From positions 338,550,802 through 338,614,801 of the forward strand of contig NC_081413.1 in NCBI RefSeq assembly GCF_030272615.1: 64,000 nucleotides of DNA, in the 5' to 3' direction. Positions within the stretch are counted from its first letter, which is position 1. Each line of letters starts with the position of its first letter. Below, in pieces: positions 45,930-59,404 of this stretch. The notes under the pieces were generated by a model that worked only from the letters and a program-made list of their open reading frames with translations, was not told the DNA's origin and searched no databases. This DNA comes from Cryptomeria japonica. Lineage: Eukaryota; Streptophyta; Pinopsida; Cupressales; Cupressaceae. A program made the translations under genes and the position numbers.

Positions 45930-48900
45930 GTTAGCCTATTTTGTCCTTTGGCTGAAATAGTCATCAATAAAGTGTTTTCAATTTTTTTTGAAGTTCAAGG
46001 AATTTGAAAGAATTGAAATGTCTTAAAAGGTAAGTCTAATCAATTTTTTATTTCAAGTTATATTTCTTAACCTTTTGAAGAGGTTTCAATAATTATTTAA
46101 TGTTTCAAAAACCTTATTGTTGTGAAAAGATTTAATCTTGTTAATATTGTCTAAAGAGCTCCTTTTTCTTGCTAATAACCATGTTCATAGGAATCGAAGG
46201 GAAGTTTTTTTTGGAAAGTTCAAAGTTTTCAAGGAAAATATTTGTTAGGATTAGGTTTCTTACTTTGAAGACCATATTCAAGATGAAGATATGGAAATAT
46301 GGAACATTGTAAGGAAACATGACACATAGAATATTTCAAGGAGATGCATGGAATTTTTTGGATAAAATATAATTTTATAGGAGTTTGAATAATTATTCCA
46401 TGTTCCCAAGGGTTTCAACATATGTGGTTTCTCCTCTATGATGATATAAATAGAAATTTTCAGTTTCCCTTGGGCATCCAAGTAGGTAATATACAAGAGA
46501 AGACTATTAATGAGTCTTTGAAGAATGATAGGATTTGTAGCTAAATAATATACACCATATAGAGATATTTGTTCCAATTAACTTTCTTAGATTTTTCTTA
46601 TGGCATGGTTAAATTTATATTGTAATTAAGTTGGTTTTGCTAGAATATTGTAATCATTATTGTGTTGGTCATATTTTATATAGCTATATTAAAATGTAGG
46701 AATCTCATGTATCCATTAAGACTTTGTACGATGTCTTACATATAAAAAATTGTCTAAAGATCAATCAAGTAAATTTGGGACTATTGAGTTTGTGTATCTT
46801 ATAGATCTATTGATCTATTAATGAGTTTGTTTACCTATAATATCATATTAGACCCTACCTTGAGGTTTTCTATCTAGATTGATGATGTCTCAGCAAAGAT
46901 CCATCTCTCCCTTCTTTCCTTTCTCTATCCTTCCTGTCTTCATTACTCCACCTAGAATTTTCTTCTCCCAAATGAAAATCCTAAAATAAAATCAAGATAG
47001 ATTCAAGAGGAAAATAATTGTCTTCTCTTCGCAAGGAGAAAGAACAAATAGAAAGGGAAAATAAAATACCTTTCAAACCACCTAAACTAACCAATCACTC
47101 CCATTTTTTCCACCCCTAAAGAATGAGGTAAATAAGGGGGTATAAGACACATAAAAGAGTATTTCCTAGGTTAAAATAGCCCCTAACCCTTATATGAATT
47201 ACTTATGAGAAATAAGCACTATTTACACAATTTAATTCGCACAAAGAACTTCATAATTCACAAAAAATGCCAAAATCTTACCCATGTGTAATAAAATAAA
47301 AATTCACATAAATGCATGCCCACACATGTTATCCACAAGAGTTTACTTCTCCATGCAAGAAAAAGTTGACAATTCACGAGGAAAATACAAGGAAAGTAGT
47401 TATGTAACCCCAACCACCATTAACACAATCTACATGTTCACTCAATAAAAAGGTATCAATATATCGTATTAATAATAATAGACAAAGAAACTAAAATAAT
47501 GCTTTGAAAATAAATATTATTTTCTATAACTTCTTAATTTAAAGTAATCATCCAGGAAATCACATATATTTAAATCAAATGACCATAAAAATTAAATATT
47601 AACAAATCAAATCACATCTCTAAAATAATACCAACTTGAAAATTTATATAATATAATCATCTGATTATCACAATATCAATACCTCTAACAATATCCTATC
47701 ATCAATAATTATTTTCATTAAACATCATCTTGATCTACACATACTTCCATTCTCAATGTAAGGAAATCATCTAATTATCATAGAGTAATCAGAACAACAT
47801 TAGTTAGCTAAAATAAATCAAGTAACCATATCCAATAACAACCAAGCATATGAGAATCATCAATGTTTTTGAAACAACCAAAACTCATACATAATGTCCA
47901 ATCATAGAAGCACATGGAACTTTAAACAATAAACATGATATCATCAAGGACAAATTTGATAAAAATTTTCATGAAAAGGTGGGCTCTTATATCTGAGCTC
48001 ATCATTGCATGAGACTATGAGAAGAAATGGAGTAGTAAATTATTGAGAATCATTATCAAGGCTTCATCAACTCAAGTTCCATATAGGAATTATTTTTGTT
48101 GTCTTCTTCATCAAATGGTGTTGAGAGGTGAAATAGAGGGTAATCAAATATCATAAGAACTGTCATGCTATGTGTTTTCATAGTGGGAAGAGATAGTTAG
48201 GAAATCTAAAGATGCTTCATATATTACTGTTGAACCCTATTTTCAAGAGGGAGAGTGATTAAATAAAGTTAGTCACCAAAATAAACACAATGGATGAAAG
48301 AACCTTGATACAAGTAGGCCTAACTTTGTCTAGCTAAATATAATAATAGTGGACAATCTACTTGCATTGTAGGGATTTTTCAAAAATAAGATTTCATGGT
48401 TTGTTATAGGTATTAAAGATAGATATTGTGACAAGAATGAGGAAGGTATTAAACAAGAGTAGACCTATCCCTAGTCCAACATCGATTTACTTTTCCTTGT
48501 TTATAAAGAAATATTGAGTCTAATTATGGAGGAAATGTGATGCAACTTGTGGGAGTGATTTATGCTCTCTCAATGTTTGGGAAAATAATGCAACTTCCTT
48601 AATCATATTCAATAGAAAGGAAGGAAATTAAAATATAAATATATCAGCACCCAAAGAAGCATCACAAGTAGCTAGTTTTTCTCTACATGTTCATGTAAGG
48701 AGAAATTATGGTATCATACACAAGTATAGTGTCTTATTCCTTTCAAGTGTTCCTCTCTCTGCCAACACAACCAAAATACAAGTGAGTGGAAAATATCTAT
48801 GTAATAAAAAAATAGGAAGGTGGGATCATAAATAGCTCATGAGATTTATAAAGAATCATGAACAAGGCAATATAGCAAGGGTTATAATCATGAATCCATT

Positions 48901-49439
48901 GCTTCAAAGATACTTTAAACATTTTATTTTAAAATTCAAGTAATGAAATTTGAGGTTGTATGCACCAAATAGGATAGTCCTAGTGAATAATGATAGTCAA
49001 ATGAAAGAGGACAATCCTAGTAAGTAATGACAGTGTGCCAGGACAATATTATTGATTCTTATCAAGCAAGAGGTAGATATGAACTAGAAAATGTTTCACC
49101 AAACCATAGGAGGCCTAACCCACAAAAGATGAAGAAAAAATCCTACCACGAAAAGTACAAGTAGAACCAAAATATATTGAATCTATACTTTAATCAAATA
49201 TGAAATATCATGAAGCAAAAGAAGATATTTAATAAATAAAATACCATATGGAAAATGTATTGTATATGGTGAAAAAAAGATGACGAGAAACTATTGCAAA
49301 ACCACAAAGATCCAACCACAACAAACCCTAGTCCTACAATAAAACATCCACCATACACCAATGAAGATACCTAAGAAAATGTAAATCAACAAATTAAACA
49401 ATAATACCATTCACATAGAAATTAGGGTTCTAATATCCA
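45930..49439. other. AT-rich stretch without recognised genes
   Basis: Only short random frames. It may include the end of F's 3' LTR and flanking repeats, but I could not place borders. Confidence 0.35.
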
Positions 49440-49918
49440 TTGTCTCCTATCTCCATTGATCTTGTTTGATATATTTTCTCTCAGATTTTGTATGTGCACA
49501 AGAGCTCAACAAAGAACGGATTGTGGTTGTGAAGTTGCTTGATCACAAGAAGGCTTGATTGCATAAAGTACTAATTAGAGTTGATAATGATGAGAGAATC
49601 CTCTTATATAGAAGATACTTTAGAAAATAGACGGATAAGATTAAGAGGTGAAAGAAATAAATGGTCGGCTAAGATTAAAGGGTGGGTATAAGAAATAATA
49701 AAATAATGAAGGGGTAGGTAAAAAAATTAATCTAGATGAATGACATGTGTCATAGAGGAAAAAGATAATGAAATAATTAAATAAATAAATATTTATTTAA
49801 TTAATAGAGGAAGTGGGACCAATTAAATAAATAAATTTTTTATTTAATTCAGGATAAAGATTATTTAAATAAATAAAAATATTTATTTAATTAAACAAGA
49901 CAATTTTAGGTGTCTACA
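49440..49918 (-). repeat. 3' LTR of Tat-like element F (left border open)
   Basis: On - it starts TGTAGACACCTAAAATTGTC directly after a polypurine tract. It continues with AATTAAATAAATA tracts and a TATATAAGAGG box (49600-49610), as in Tat-type LTRs. The downstream end was not found, so the LTR probably extends left of 49440. Confidence 0.65.
49600..49610 (-). promoter_or_regulatory. TATA box of F LTR
   Basis: On - it reads TATATAAGAGG, about 310 bp into the LTR, placing the likely transcription start near 49575. Confidence 0.5.
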
Positions 49919-49933
49919 TTTTGCCCATCTTTG
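49919..49933 (-). other. Polypurine tract of element F
   Basis: On - it reads CAAAGATGGGCAAAA, directly before the LTR start, and nearly matches the tract of element G at 13791-13805. Confidence 0.7.
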
Positions 49934-51099
49934 AGACAATGCAACTTGTCACGTTGGATCAAAGAAGATAAACTGATACAAGTTGCCCCAAGATGGGAAT
50001 TATATGCTCCCTCAAGAGATTGGATGAAAATTGTAGACAATATCTCAATAAAAAAGAAAGGCTAGAAAGATAGAGTGACAAGATCACATACGAAAAAAAA
50101 TAGAATGACTTGGGAAGAAAAGAACTAACATGACAAACTAGGGTTGCACAACCTATATATGCAGGCTCAAAGGAAAATATCCTCATTAGAATACATAGCA
50201 CTCAGGAGATCAGAGCACAATAGAGAACCTAGAGAGAAGTCAACAATACAAGAGATATGGTAGAGAGGATCCATAGATTCAATCACGTCCGACGGTTCCA
50301 GCGGTTAGATGAAATGGGTGAGCCAGTATGTACCTTGACCTCGATTTGTATGTTTTTTATTTATGGTACATTTAATGAATTTTAGGAGTATTTTAGCAAA
50401 AACGTGAAAGTGATAGCTAGGAAAAAAATGCATCTAGGTTAGGTTTAACCACATCTATGACAAACAAGTCCGTTTAGGTAGGCTAAGGGCACATATACAT
50501 ATGTAATCATGTTTGTATCTGGTATGGGCACGTCTGTGATGAACAAATGTGTCTATGTCCAAAAATCACGTTTATGAGGGAAACCTTCATGTCTGTGCTG
50601 ATAAAGCACATCTATGCTGCCAGAATGCAAATAGGTTGCGCAAAATCACGTCTTTGGTGCAAAAACGCATCTATGTCTAGAAAAAGGCCAAAAATGATAG
50701 TTTTGTGATTGGGATACGTTGTCAATTGGATAAACTACTAAGAGGATTCACTCAAACATGTACCCTAGGGAAGACAAACTGGAAACAAGGCTAAAATTGA
50801 CAATTTTGTGATAGACATGCATTGCTAATTGGATAAGTTGCTAAGATGACTCACTCAACATGTGCCCTAAAATAGATAGGTTTTCTAAGATGAGTATAGG
50901 ATAAGCCATCGAATTGATAGAGTCCAATGAGTGCTCTGGGAAAAATAGGTTGCAGTGCCATTTGATAAACATATAAGCACTAGGATAGACAAGATAAAAC
51001 ATGTAGCACTATGTGATGAACATGAGTACCACTAGGATTGACATGATTGGTTTGATTTAATGCAAGATGACTTTCCCCAACTAGAGTCACGAGAGAGAT
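49934..51099 (+). other. Spacer between PPT and PMD gene in element F
   Basis: No clear reading frame. Between about 50430 and 50690, short phrases such as CACGTCT, CACATCT and ATCACGTCTTTGG recur with loose spacing around (C/T)A(C/T)(G/A)TCTATG, suggesting an old degenerate tandem repeat. This may contain the 5' region of the antisense PMD gene. Confidence 0.4.
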
Positions 51100-52960
51100 T
51101 TTCATTGACTCAACGATTATGACTAGAGTTGACCAGTGATGACCATGCCACTATTGATGCTATGGGACTAAGGCATGCTATGTTCATGCCAAAGATTTGG
51201 ACAAACACAAGACTTTGACTTCTCTTGGAGAGAGGTGGCACTCAAAGACATGCACATTTCATTTGCCAACTAGTGACATGTCAATCACATTGGAGGATGT
51301 GTACAGGATACTAGAGATACTGATCCATGGAGATCTAGTAGTATACGACTGGGAGGGATATAGGGATGCACTCTAATGAGTCTTTGGAGACCCAGATCCA
51401 GAGTTGAGACCAGGACATTTGAGCTGGGATGTCATAGATATTGGCAACAGTGTTAGGGGGTATATTTAGTGGGTATCTATGTCCCATAGAGCGACACGGG
51501 GATTAGCCATCAAATGGGGGAGGACACTAGAGATCCTACTTACTAAGAGGAGAAGATTTTCATGGGGGCCTTGTGTATTAGCATACTTGTACTATGAGAT
51601 ACATTAGTTTTCTTACTTTAGTGGTTGCGGACTAGGGTGTGGGATGACTCTACTGCAAGAATGGGCTTATGAGCATATTTCTATGATGAGGTCAATCCAT
51701 TACAAATTCAGAGGGCATGGGCATGCATTGTCCATTTATACAACATGATTACTTCCCAACCAAAGATTGGGAAGTTAGAGTTCTAGTGGCACGTCATCAA
51801 TGATATAGACAATGTTATATGGTGGTCATTATTTGATTGTGAGGCCTTGGAGGAGGATGCCACAAAGCTACCATTTTTTTCATAGTAGGTATCTCATTGG
51901 GAGGACTCCTTACATTTTGGATAGGCATTTGATAGACAAGGTCACTCGATAATTTGGCAATAGATAAGGAATGTCATGGGGTTAGGAGAGTTTCTGAGGA
52001 CTGTTAGAGAGAAGACTCACTAGGGGACGATTTTGTCATATGATACAACAGTTACCTAGTTTTAGGAAATAGTGTCGACACCATGGGATATTTTATCAGA
52101 TGTTGTTGATGTAGGGATGGATGAGGAGTATACAACTTACTTTGATGCACATCCTTTTCCTAGGCTGACAGATCTAGCGGATCCCATACCATCTGTAGAG
52201 GAGGATGATGATGATGAGGATGGAAGTGGTTGATGGAGGAGGTGAAGGAGAGGAGGGGCAAGGAGGATTGTGTGGGGGAGAGGAAGCAAAAGAGATGGAG
52301 GGAGGGTAGAGGAAGCATAGGGAGGTGGAGAGGGAGGCAGACCATTGAGGCCACCCATAGGGAGGGGAAGATAAATACTATATGTTCTAGCTTAGAGAGA
52401 AGTACATGTATAGGTTGGATAGAGATAGGGATAGGAATAGGGTGGACAAGTAGAGGGAGCCTAGGGAGGAGATTAGGAGGAGGATGAGCTTATCATACTA
52501 TGAGAGCTCACTCAGGGATATGCCAATGAGATCGATTATCGAGAGAGAGAGGTGACTCGATTGAGGTGACAATTGGGAGAGATTTAGAGTGAGAGGGACC
52601 AAGCTATAAAAATATATACAGTTGCAGAAGAGGCATTAAGGGCAGCACAAGCTACAACCATAGGAGACTCAGGGTCAAGGTTTTCATACTGTGTTCGAGT
52701 GGGAGAGGAGATAGAGTACTGGAGGAACCTATAACATGAAATAGTTCCTCCAACTCTTAGAGAAGGCAACTTTAGGAAATCCTCTAGCTCAACAACAAAA
52801 GGTTGGGAGAGATGAGGTGAATCTAGTGGGGGTGTTATGGGTCCATCCACACCACCAGTAGCAGCAGGGTCAGCAAGAGGAGGCAGATGAGATGGGGTTG
52901 GGAGATCAAGAGCTCAAATTCCTTCGAGGCCTACTGGCTCTGAGGGAGGGAGTTCATCAT
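51100..52960 (+). pseudogene. Plant mobile domain (PMD) gene relic, antisense in element F
   Basis: On +, the translation from about 51214 shows L-G-E-R-W, T-F-H-L-P-T-S-D-M-S-I-T-L-E-D-V-Y-R-I-L, I-H-G-D-L-V-V-Y, F-G-D-P-D, W-G-P-C-V-L-A-Y-L-Y, G-C-G-M-T-L-L-Q-E-W-A-Y-E-H-I and later D-I-D-N-V-I-W-W: the full run of PMD (PF10536) landmarks. After it come an acidic Asp/Glu run (52190-52230) and a helical, possibly coiled-coil tail (E-R-D-Q-A, 52590-52650) ending in a low-complexity region. About ten stops and a few frameshifts break it. PMD genes of this kind are mostly transposon-borne. It reads against the gag strand of element F. Confidence 0.8.
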
Positions 52961-54489
52961 AGCTCTCTTGGATCCATTTTGTATTAGTTTTATTGTATGA
53001 TGATGTAGACACCTTCGGGTGATTTTGTAGCTATATGAGATTTTGACATCATTGTATCATGATACTAATATTTTTTATATTTATATGAGATTGACCTATC
53101 CTTGTGGCGATTATATGCATTTTTTCTTATGTGATGCTTCTATATTATGATTATGTGATGTGATGTAATGATTTTATATGATGATCCAGTCTATGATACA
53201 AGTTATATTGTAATTCTATGATGCCTATGATGATGCAATGAGATATGTATATGATGTAATGCATTATTTTTGTGCATTTTTATTTGTATTGTATGCATTA
53301 TGAAAAGGAATGTATGAGAATGATGTTATGTGATTACTCATATTACGCACTATATATGTGATGGGATGCATTTTTATGTTATTTTATGGTTGATATGAGG
53401 ATGCAAATGATTATATGAGGTACTAATAAGTGGTGTGTGCAAGATGTGATGCTATTATGATTTGTATATGCATATGGTGAAATTTACTTACATGTGATGA
53501 TGCAGATGAACACTACATGAGATGTATATATTTTTAGCATGTCATTATACTCAATCATGTGATAGAGAGCTACATAGGACTTAGGAAGAGACAATGGAGG
53601 AAAAAAGAAAAAAGGGGGATGGAAAGTAGAAGATATGGAGGTGAAAAGAGCTTCTTGTGCTATTATCATCATTGAACTTTACTAAGGCAAATAGGTTATG
53701 ACTATCTAGGTATAGGTTCGACCTAGAAAGTCATTGAACCTATTTACATAGAGATCAAATAGTCGTAAACAAGGAATGCCCTAGTTCACACTAGACTGAT
53801 AGTGTCCTCATATCCTTGGATGAGCCATAGTTTTACTAAGAGACAATCCACAAACAACAAAACAGGTACACATACCCCATCATCACCTTTCTAGTCAAAG
53901 ATATCTTGGAGATAGAATATCTAGTCAAAGACATCTCGAAAAAGCTAAAAGACATGTCACCAAAAGATAAAATCAAAAGAAAAACAAAGACTTGACACCA
54001 AGATAAACTATAATCCTCAAGTTATTTGTGTTTCTTGCCACATATGTTAACATGTTTGATTTGGTCACAATGTTATTTTACTAATAAAGGATAGATAATG
54101 CTGAAAAACCATGTTGTTGCCAAATTCTGTTGAAAGATTTGATTTGTTGAAAGCCCATTGTTGATTGTGTCTCACCTGAAACTGACTAAATCCATGAAAT
54201 TAATACTTTTATTGCAGATAAGAATATAACTTTATTGTAGATTGGCAATATAAATGACCTTTTATTGTGGATTGTTCATGAGAAGGAGGAATGAAAAGAC
54301 AATACTCCTCAAAACATGCGATTATTAGGGTACCATTTCCATCACTAGATTAAGGATTTTTCCCCAGTTATAGATTAGACCTTATTTATTATGGAAGGAA
54401 AGGGTGAAAAAAGTGGTTTTATTATGAATGGCTCACCAATCTTAGATAGATCAATAACAAGCCATGATGAGAATGGGTAAATTTATTAT
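52961..54489 (-). other. Element F between protease and PMD gene, no motif
   Basis: It includes an ATGATG/TGATGTGATG-rich stretch (53130-53520), probably the 3' region of the PMD gene, and unassigned sequence. I looked for reverse transcriptase (Y-x-D-D) or integrase motifs on - and saw none. Confidence 0.4.
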
Positions 54490-54863
54490 GAGGTAGTAGG
54501 TTGTGAGTGTCTACAAAGTGAAAGGGTGAGATTGAATCCTAAAGGAGGGAGTAGAAATGTCTCTACATGGCATCGATAACCCATTTTTCACCATGGTACT
54601 TTCCCAAGGCACCACCTAGGCGGTTTTCACCATTGGACGAATTTATTTCTCTTTACTTTTTTTAATTTTTCAGATTTTTCATAAGGTAAGGTGATTGTTC
54701 CCTTGGATGAGCATTCTTCATCATCATATGCTTTAATGGTGATCTTATTATTTCAATTCATAGTTTATTTAGAATAGCCAAATTGTTTAATAGTATTCAA
54801 TGTGCAAATGTTCAGACCTGCTCCTCCATCTATCAAGACTCATTTGATGTGGCTTTTATGGAG
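54490..54863 (-). pseudogene. Tat-type aspartic protease relic of element F (left of E)
   Basis: On - it encodes V-L-I-D-G-G-A-G-L-N-I-C-T-L-N-T-I-K-Q-F-G-Y, the Tat-lineage protease active site (D-G-G), followed by stops and a weak continuation. It joins 62587 across element E. Confidence 0.75.
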
Positions 54864-56379
54864 TGATGCAGAGGTCCCGGTACTGGTATCGGATTGGTTC
54901 CCCTAATCCAAGAAAACACCAAGGACCCTATAAATCACACAACAATCTAGGGGTTAAGGAACATCAGTTTGACAAGTCCCACATCCCTTTCTTGAAACAA
55001 AAGACTACTGTACAAGGTCTCTTTCATTTACTAGTACAAAGTCTCTATGGTCAGCAATGGTTTGGTCCTTTCTCCAATGCAAAAATGGCTAATTAAGGTT
55101 TGATTTGAAGTCCCATAGGTCAAGGAGGCCTCCTTCAATCATTGAGTTTAGGTTCCCTCTACCGGTTTGGATAACTATTGCAACAAGGTCTACAAACCCT
55201 AGTAGCCATGCCAGACCAGTTTTCTACACTTAACTCTTTGTTTCTCCAAAAGACTAGAAAACAAATCCTAGATTTGGATACCCTTTTTGGGTTAAAAAAA
55301 CATATCCTAAGGGTTCTTATTGGCAGGGAAGACAAGAATCCAAACCCTACTATGGTTAGGGGATCGGTATAGCCCAATTAGGCCTATTTTACAAAGGAGT
55401 ATGTAGACACAGATCTTAACTCACCAAAAAAACTCAAGGAATACTCTTAAGCCATTGAAAATACACCAATTTCTAAGTCTTAGGCCATGATCAAACCTTT
55501 AACCCCTAATGTGAGACCTGTTTGCTTACACTTGCTGGTGGCCACATGGAGTTTCCCACCTTAATGCATCAAACCCTCACCTCCAACTGGTCCTAACCTA
55601 CAAAAGGCCTTTAAAATCCTAAAATAAATTGGCCATACTTGCATCCCCTCCAAATCCATAAACCACCAATGAAGGATCAGCAAGGTAAGGCCATTTCTTT
55701 GCAAACCCTAGACAAAACTGTCAAATCTAGAACACTTCCAAAATTTTGTCGATTTCTTCCTTTTCTTGGTGAATTAGGACCTCACACTTGATGAATCTAT
55801 AAGGTGATTAGCCACTCTAACACATCCCACTAGTTTCCTAATTCAAAAATGATCATAGAGTACAGTACACCACATAGAATAACAAAATTGTAGGAAATTC
55901 TTATAAATCTATTACTTCAATGAAGCCAAAGTTTACAAAGTCATTTTCCCCTCATTCTCTCCTCTCAATGATGATTGGGGATTAAATTTTATACCTTCCT
56001 TAATGGTTATCGACCACCTTTTGAACTGAGGTGACCATTGGAAAGAAACTGCTATTTGCAACCAAAAGTTGTCATTAAAAGTTGCCAACAAAGTTGTCAA
56101 GTCTGAGCAACTTTTGACATCAAACCTTTCTAAGACATCTCCAACACATAAACACCTAGAAAAATATTCAACTAAATACCCCTATGCCCATATTCCCATG
56201 GTGGATTATCAATTTGCCAAATCCATGTCATTGGGTAACAAGGTGGGGTTTATTATAGATAAATCAAACATCAAACAAACAAGACCACCCTATTACATAG
56301 ATTGAAAGGTCACATTCTCATGTGTGTCCTTTAGCCTTTATTGCTCTTATTATCTTAGTCATGAGGTGCTCCTGCACCA
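54864..56379 (-). repeat. 3' LTR of chromovirus E
   Basis: 1516 bp on the left side. The next bases, TACTCCCAGGG, read on - as the purine-rich CCCTGGGAGTA in front of the LTR. Confidence 0.92.
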
Positions 56380-57113
56380 TACTCCCAGGGTGAATTAATC
56401 TCAAGTCCACTTGAGATGAGGTCATGTAATGTAGTGCCATGCTTCTTGATTTGATCTTCATCCAACCAAATGGCTTCAGAGTCTGGTTTTCCTTTCCATT
56501 TGACCAAGTATTGTTTATACTCATTGTTCTTGGTCTTCTTTATAATCTTGGTGTCCAACACTTTTTCAAGTTTAGGTGTCTCATGTTTGGGAAAATCTAT
56601 ATATGTTGCTTCTTCTAGGATCTGTTGTGAGTTACCTGCATTAGAGTCACCTTTAAAAGGAGTTAGATCACAAACACTAAAAATAGGAGATATGCCAAGG
56701 TCTGATGGTAATTGAATTTCATAAGCATTGGTGTCAAACTTCTTCAAGATTTGACATGGTCTAAATTTCCTTTGCATGAGCTTAGTGTGTTTGCCCTTGG
56801 GTAACCTTTCCTTCTTCAAATTTGCCCAAACCAAATCTCCAACTTGAAACTGTACCTCTCTCCTTTTCTAATCTGCATGTTCTTTGTATTCTCCTGATGC
56901 CTTTTGAAGTTGTATTTTGACCTTCCCATGAACTTCTTTTATGGCTTTAGCAAACCTCTCACCATTTGCACTTATGGGATCCGTATGGGGTAGTTTTCTC
57001 AACTCCAATACCCCTCTTGGATGCAACCCATACACAATCTGAAATGGTCACTTCCCGGTGCTTCTTTTTACAGTATCATTGTAGGCAAACTTAGCTCGAG
57101 GTAAGATTGAATT
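56355..57113 (-). pseudogene. Integrase tail and chromodomain of chromovirus E
   Basis: 56834-56355 is open on -. It encodes R-K-F-R-P-C-Q-I-L and N-A-Y-E-I-Q-L-P (GPY/F-like integrase tail), then a chromodomain, K-V-L-D-T-K...Y-L-V-K-W-K-G-K-P-D-S-E-A-I-W. It runs on into the 3' LTR, with the stop probably at 56353. Frameshifts separate it from the integrase core. Chromodomains bind modified histones and guide integration. Confidence 0.85.
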
Positions 57114-58366
57114 TCACTTTTCACCATGATGTCTTGTAAGACATCTCAACAAATTCCCTAATGACTGGTTTACTACTTTTTTTTGCCCATCTGTTTGTGG
57201 ATGATATGTTGATGAGAAGGATAGATTGGGGCCAAGTTTGCTCCACATAGTTATCCAAAAATGGCCAACAAATTTGACATCCTGGTCAGACACTTTTTTC
57301 AATGGAAGTCCATGAATCCTTGCTACTTCTTTGAAAAACAAATCTGCTATATAAGATGCATCACTAGTAGACTTACATGGCAAGAAATGTGCCATTTTAC
57401 TAAACCTATCCATAATCACAAATACATTGTCAAACCCCTTTTGGGTCCTGGATAAACCCATTACAAAGTCCATTGACACACTTTCCCAAGGTCTTGAGGG
57501 AATGGGTAAGGGTTGATAGAGACCAGTATTGGTACTTCGTCCTTTTGCCTTTTGGAAAATGGTGCATGCATCTACAAATTTCCTTACATCAACCTGCAAT
57601 TTGGGCCAAAAGTAGTGCCTTCTTACCAATTCAAGTGTCTTGTCCAAACCAAAATGACCTGCCATAGCTCCACTATGCTTTTCCTTGATGATATTAGTCC
57701 TCATTGAGCACTTTGGTATACACAATTTCCCACCTTTGAAAAGAAGTCCATCTTGGATAATAAAATCAGAAAACTCCACATGATACCTTTCGCTAAATTC
57801 AGTACATGCCTTGTAAATATCCTTAAAGTCCTCATCTACAGTAAATATGTCTTTCACTACATCAATCCCAATGCTTTCTAATTGGATTTTAGTTATGGTT
57901 AGCACTCTCCTACTCAATGCATCAGCCACTTTGTTGGCTACTCCTTTCTTTTGTTTTATGGAAAAGGTATAGGCTTGTAGGGATTCTACCCACTTCATAT
58001 GCCTATGGCTTAACTTTTCTTGGCTATTAATGAAACTCAAGGCTTGGTTGTCAGTGTAGACCACAAATTCCTTTGGTAGAAGATAATGTCTCAATTTTGT
58101 CAATGCCTAAACTAGTGCATACATTTCTAGGTCATAAGAAAATAAATTTCTCTTTGCCTCATTGAGTTTTTCACTAAAGAATGCTATAGGTCTGCCTTCT
58201 TGGCTTATGACTGCTCCTATGGCCACATGACTAGCATCACATTCAATCTGAAACACTTTGTTAAAATCAAGTAAAGCAAGTATTAGTTGTTGAGCTACCT
58301 TTTTCTTGAGAGTCTCAAATGCCTCATCCGCCTCCTTTGTCCAAGAAAACCTACACTTTGGACCAC
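57114..58366 (-). pseudogene. RNase H and integrase of chromovirus E
   Basis: 58103-57114 is open on -. It encodes the end of RNase H (V-Y-T-D-N-Q-A-L-S-F-I-N and V-A-D-A-L-S-R-R), the integrase zinc finger with its last Cys replaced (C-T-I-F-Q-K-A-K-G), M-D-F-V-M-G-L, S-D-Q-D-V-K-F, and D-G-Q-K-K-V-V-N, where the catalytic Glu is Lys. The front part of RNase H (58366-58104) shows E-C-D-A-S and continues after a stop near 58110. Inactive by these substitutions. Confidence 0.88.
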
Positions 58367-59404
58367 CTTATATGGTTTCCAACATTGGAGCACATATCTG
58401 ACTGAAACCTCTTATGAACTTTCTATAAAATGTAGCTAATCCATGGAAACTTCTAACTTCACCAATAGTCTTAGGAGTAGGCCAAGAAAGAATTGCATTT
58501 ACCTTATCCTGATCCATCTTCAAGTGACCATTGGAGATCATAAATTCTAGGTAGATGATTTGCTCCTGCATGAGAAAACACTTCTCCATATTGATCATTA
58601 ATTCCTCTTCACTCAACCTTTTCAAAACCATGTCTAGATGCCTCAAGTGTTCTTCCTGTGTCTTGCTAAATACTAGGATGTCATCCAGATACACTATTAC
58701 ATATTTCCCTATGAATTCTTTCAAAACTTCATTCATGAGTCTCATGAATGTACTTTGGGTGTTAGACAAACCAAATGGCATAACCTTCCATTCATACAAC
58801 CCTTCATTTGTTTTGAAGGCTTTTTTCCACTCATCACTGGGCCTAATTCTAATTTGGTGGTATCCACTCTTTAAATCAATTTTAGAAAAATATTTTTCAC
58901 CCCCAAACAATCAAACAAATCCTCTATCCTAGGCATTGGAAATCTATACCTTATGGTGATCTTGTTGAGAGCTCTTGAGTCAGTACAAAGCCTCCATGTT
59001 CCATCCTTTTTGGGTGTCAAAACTATCGGTACTACACATGGGCTAAGACTCTTTCCAATCATATCGGAGTCTAGAAACACTTGAATCTACCTTGCCATCT
59101 CCTCATTTTGTTGTGGTGTGAGTTTGTATGCAGCCTTGTTAGGTAATGTGGCCCTTGGGATCAAGTCAATACAGTGACTAATCTCTCTCATTGGTGGAAA
59201 ACTCCTTGGTACTCCATCTGCAACTATGCCTTGGTATCTACCAATGATCTCTTTCACTTTCAGACTGAGATCCTTGTCCTTTCCTTCTTCTCTATCATCT
59301 GCACCAGGCTTCTCCTTTGAGGTTGGTATTGGAAGAAATACAAAGAATATTCCTTCTTCCATCTTTATCTCCTCGAGGAATCGTTTTCCCTCCATCATCA
59401 TCAC
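58367..59404 (-). pseudogene. Reverse transcriptase of chromovirus E
   Basis: 59404-59087 is the protease-RT linker. 59080-58871 has [14 protein letters not shown]. After a one-base frameshift near 58905, 58910-58368 has [15 protein letters not shown] and catalytic V-Y-L-D-D-I-L-V-F (about 58686). The active site is intact. Confidence 0.9.

Noticed and set aside
52137-52358. Pro/Ser-rich frames on - (e.g. repeated S and H runs)
   Set aside because: Shadow of the acidic, Glu/Asp-rich tail of the PMD relic on +.
53000-53012. TGTAGACACC on + as another LTR start
   Set aside because: No polypurine tract precedes it and no LTR-like sequence follows; probably chance within the PMD 3' region.
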